Positions 6,353 through 7,318 of a stretch of 7,318 nucleotides of DNA are shown here, in pieces. The notes under the pieces were generated by a model. The model saw only the letters and a list, made by a program, of their open reading frames with translations. It had not been told where the DNA came from and did no database searches. This DNA is from Candidatus Thiosymbion ectosymbiont of Robbea hypermnestra (GTDB lineage Bacteria > Pseudomonadota > Gammaproteobacteria > Chromatiales > Chromatiaceae). Numbering within the stretch: the first letter of the stretch is position 1; each line of letters begins with the position of its first letter. The stretch spans positions 1 to 7,318 of the forward strand of contig JAIZWN010000258.1 of assembly GCA_020443945.1 (NCBI GenBank), in the 5' to 3' direction. Position numbers and translations under genes: made by a program.

Positions 6353-6391
6353 GGTCTTGATCCGTGATCCTTGAAGGCACAGGTCAAGACC
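6353..6391. repeat. Inverted repeat of a second family
   Basis: GGTCTTGA (6353-6360) and TCAAGACC (6384-6391) form an 8-bp stem around a 23-nt loop. From memory, the wording AAGGCACAGGTCAAGACC resembles another dispersed REP-like sequence of proteobacteria. It ends 21 nt before the DUF4258 start codon, so it would sit in the 5' leader of the pair or mark its border. Confidence 0.55.
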
Positions 6392-6412
6392 CGCCCCCTT
6401 TCCCCACTCTGA

Positions 6413-6685
6413 ATGTCTTCTCTTCAGCAGATTCGCCAGCGCGTGCTTGATCGGGACTATTTCGTGTCGTCCCATGCAGAAGATGAGATGTTGGACGACG
6501 ACCTTAAAAGAAAAGATGTAGAAAACGCGATTCTCAAAGGATGCATAGAAAAGAAGTTAACACATGATTCCCGTGGCACACGATACCGAATAGAAGGTCC
6601 TGCATTAGACGGACGATTAATCCATATCATATGTCGGTTTCGGGAGGGCGCCAGCTTGATCATCATTACCGTCTATGCTTTATAG
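6413..6685 (+). CDS. DUF4258 domain protein, putative toxin of a TA-like pair
   Basis: This 90-residue protein has the DUF4258 pattern: FVSSHAEDEM near the start (17-26) with the conserved Ser-His-Ala, a helix KRKDVENAILKG (32-43), then RGTRYRIEG (54-62), a GRLIHIICRF strand (68-77) and the closing IIITVYAL (83-90). DUF4258 proteins are small and often encoded just before a YgiT-type zinc-finger protein, as here, and are thought of as RelE/MqsR-like toxins. Toxic or RNase activity is inferred, not visible. The ATG at 6413 has no good Shine-Dalgarno sequence; a GTG at codon 11 is the next option but would cut into the domain. The gene is AT-rich compared with the core genes and ends 8 nt before its partner. 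Confidence 0.75.
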   Translation: MSSLQQIRQRVLDRDYFVSSHAEDEMLDDDLKRKDVENAILKGCIEKKLTHDSRGTRYRIEGPALDGRLIHIICRFREGASLIIITVYAL

Positions 6686-6693
6686 GTACTCAA

Positions 6694-6930
6694 ATGCAAT
6701 GTGAATTCTGCGGTGGAGAAACAGCAAAGAAGAAAGTCAAACGACAACATTGGCTGAAACGCCAGCTGTACATCATAGAAAATGTAGAAGCGGAAGTATG
6801 CATCGAATGTGGTGAAAGATATTTCCACGCTACAACTTTGGATGCTATCGATGCACTTCTTTCCAAACAACACGCAGTCAAAGAAACAATGAATGTTGAA
6901 GTGGTTCAATTTATGAAAGCTGTGGCCTAA
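6694..6930 (+). CDS. YgiT-type zinc finger protein, putative antitoxin
   Basis: This 78-residue protein carries two zinc-ligand pairs, Cys3-x2-Cys6 (CEFC) and Cys36-x2-Cys39 (CIEC), in the layout of the N-terminal domain of MqsA/YgiT. After YFHATTLDAIDALLSKQ (43-59) it ends in a short tail with no room for the helix-turn-helix of full MqsA. Many stand-alone YgiT-type proteins have this form. The ATG at 6694 is preferred over one at 6631 because the latter would overlap the upstream gene by 55 bases and add a non-conserved N-terminus. An AGG at 6684-6686, within the upstream stop codon region, can serve as the ribosome site and suggests translational coupling. It probably neutralises the DUF4258 partner. 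REP D starts 3 nt after the stop codon. Confidence 0.8.
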   Translation: MQCEFCGGETAKKKVKRQHWLKRQLYIIENVEAEVCIECGERYFHATTLDAIDALLSKQHAVKETMNVEVVQFMKAVA

Positions 6931-6933
6931 CAT

Positions 6934-7010
6934 GTAGGATGGGTAGAGGCGCGCCAATAAGCTTTGGGTATGCCAATCATCTTAACCGCGCCGAAACCCA
7001 TCACCCACAG
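6934..7010 (+). repeat. Left-hand REP unit D
   Basis: This REP forms the left end of the miniature element. GTAG lies at 6934-6937 and the GATGGGT/GGCGC hairpin is preserved. It lacks the GCGCG lead-in seen in A to C and has CAT instead. Its centre (AAGCTTTGGGTATGCC) is of the A type. Block 6934-6952 is a perfect 19-bp inverted match to 7189-7207, and 6986-7002 a perfect 17-bp inverted match to 7139-7155 in REP F. Confidence 0.85.
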
Positions 7011-7043
7011 CAACCTTTAATGATAGATTCTACGATGGAAAAA

Positions 7044-7136
7044 ATGACCGGCTATCGGCGCTGGCGCGTTCCCGGCGGTTGTTATTTTTTTACCGTCAAC
7101 CTCGCCAGACACAAAAATAATTCCTTGTTAGATTAA
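7044..7136 (+). pseudogene. RAYT transposase remnant with in-frame internal deletion
   Basis: The open frame encodes 30 residues: the first 29 of the intact RAYT with one change (Arg23 to His), followed directly by the final Asp and TAA. Relative to the intact gene, bases equivalent to 5369-5806 (438 bp, 146 codons) are missing, so the frame is kept. The HUH motif and the catalytic Tyr are lost. One shared base (G) occurs at the junction. The upstream AAGGA has become ATGGA, which weakens the ribosome site but creates an in-frame ATG at 7035. No catalytic function is possible. Confidence 0.9.
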
Positions 7137-7212
7137 CAGATGGGTTTCGGCGCGGGAAAAACCGTGCCAAAAACCACTACCCGAGCCCGCGCCTCTACCC
7201 ATCCTACGCGCT
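7137..7212 (-). repeat. Right-hand inverted REP unit F
   Basis: F matches E at 75 of 76 positions. The one change, T at 7165 for C at 5841, turns a G-C pair of the inner hairpin into G-T and leaves the outer hairpin intact. CTAC at 7204-7207 is the complement of GTAG. Similarity to E stops at base 7212, where the IS630 coding sequence takes over. Confidence 0.88.
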
Positions 7213-7318
7213 TAATTTGATCGAAATCTTGTGGAGAAAACTCAAATACGAGTGGATACCCCGCTCGGCTTATGACAGCATCTTCAATCTCAGATCGGCG
7301 ATTAGAAAGATTATTGAT
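7211..7318 (+). pseudogene. IS630-family transposase, 3' fragment (runs off the window)
   Basis: The last 108 bases are open in one frame and encode LNLIEILWRKLKYEWIPRSA and a further 16 residues. The N-x-I-E-x-x-W-x-x-x-K block is the conserved C-terminal region of IS630/DDE_3 transposases, and the Glu (fifth residue) is the third acidic residue of the DDE triad. The expected preceding residues (Ser-Pro-Glu/Asp) and the whole N-terminal part are absent; REP F ends exactly here. No start codon in this frame could restore the enzyme, so the gene was cut by insertion or recombination of the REP element. The end lies beyond base 7318. Confidence 0.85.

Larger units (their letters stand above)
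6934..7212 (+). mobile_element. Miniature (MITE-like) derivative of the RAYT element
   Basis: This 279-bp unit contains REP D, the leader CAACCTTTAATGATAGA, 29 codons of the transposase gene joined to its last codon, and the inverted REP F. It keeps both complete ends of the 5084-5888 element but lacks a functional enzyme, so any movement would need a RAYT in trans. The intact one 1.1 kb upstream is the obvious candidate. Its right end abuts an IS630 transposase fragment. Confidence 0.82.

Noticed and set aside
6631..6930. Longer version of the zinc-finger protein starting at 6631
   Set aside because: It would overlap the DUF4258 gene by 55 bases and place extra residues before the CEFC motif. 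The ATG at 6694 puts the first zinc ligands at residues 3 and 6, as usual for the family.
5084..7010. A CRISPR array made of the 82-bp units
   Set aside because: Units are too long, two are directly tandem without spacers, others are separated by genes, and some are inverted. GTAG feet and an adjacent RAYT explain them as REPs.

Overview
The window looks like a chromosomal segment of a GC-rich proteobacterium, probably a gammaproteobacterium. It splits into two parts. Bases 1-4936 hold four intact, GC-rich housekeeping or metabolic genes. Bases from about 4937 to the end are visibly AT-richer and full of repeats, with short accessory genes. I cannot fix the genus from the sequence.

Part 1. 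oxyR (peroxide sensor, 100-1032, +) converges on cfa (cyclopropane fatty acid synthase, 1099-2277, -). cfa diverges from rquA (rhodoquinone biosynthesis, 2610-3326, +) across a 332-bp intergenic region. That region carries a good extended -10 promoter for rquA. aceA (isocitrate lyase, 3632-4936, +) follows after a 305-bp gap with no convincing gene. Together these genes suit a facultative organism moving between aerobic and anoxic conditions: peroxide defence, membrane lipid modification, a low-potential quinone for fumarate reduction, and the glyoxylate shunt, which yields succinate. That link is inferred from gene content.

Part 2. A near-perfect 33-bp-stem palindrome lies just after aceA. 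It is followed by a REP/RAYT system: two tandem left-hand REP units (A, B), an intact REP-associated tyrosine (Y1/HUH) transposase, and a right-hand REP in inverted orientation (E). Next come a small secreted Cys-rich protein whose stop codon touches REP C, a DUF4258/YgiT-type toxin-antitoxin-like pair followed 3 nt later by REP D, and a miniature version of the same transposable element (D-F). In the miniature, the transposase gene has lost exactly 146 codons in frame. The window ends in the 3' part of an IS630-family transposase gene whose upstream part is replaced by REP F.

Most notable is a transposase-encoding RAYT element beside its own internal-deletion, MITE-like derivative, with almost identical ends. 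Every accessory gene or operon in the tail has a REP hairpin at or within 3 nt of its stop codon. This suggests either a strong insertion preference or a cassette-like 'gene + foldable repeat' organisation.
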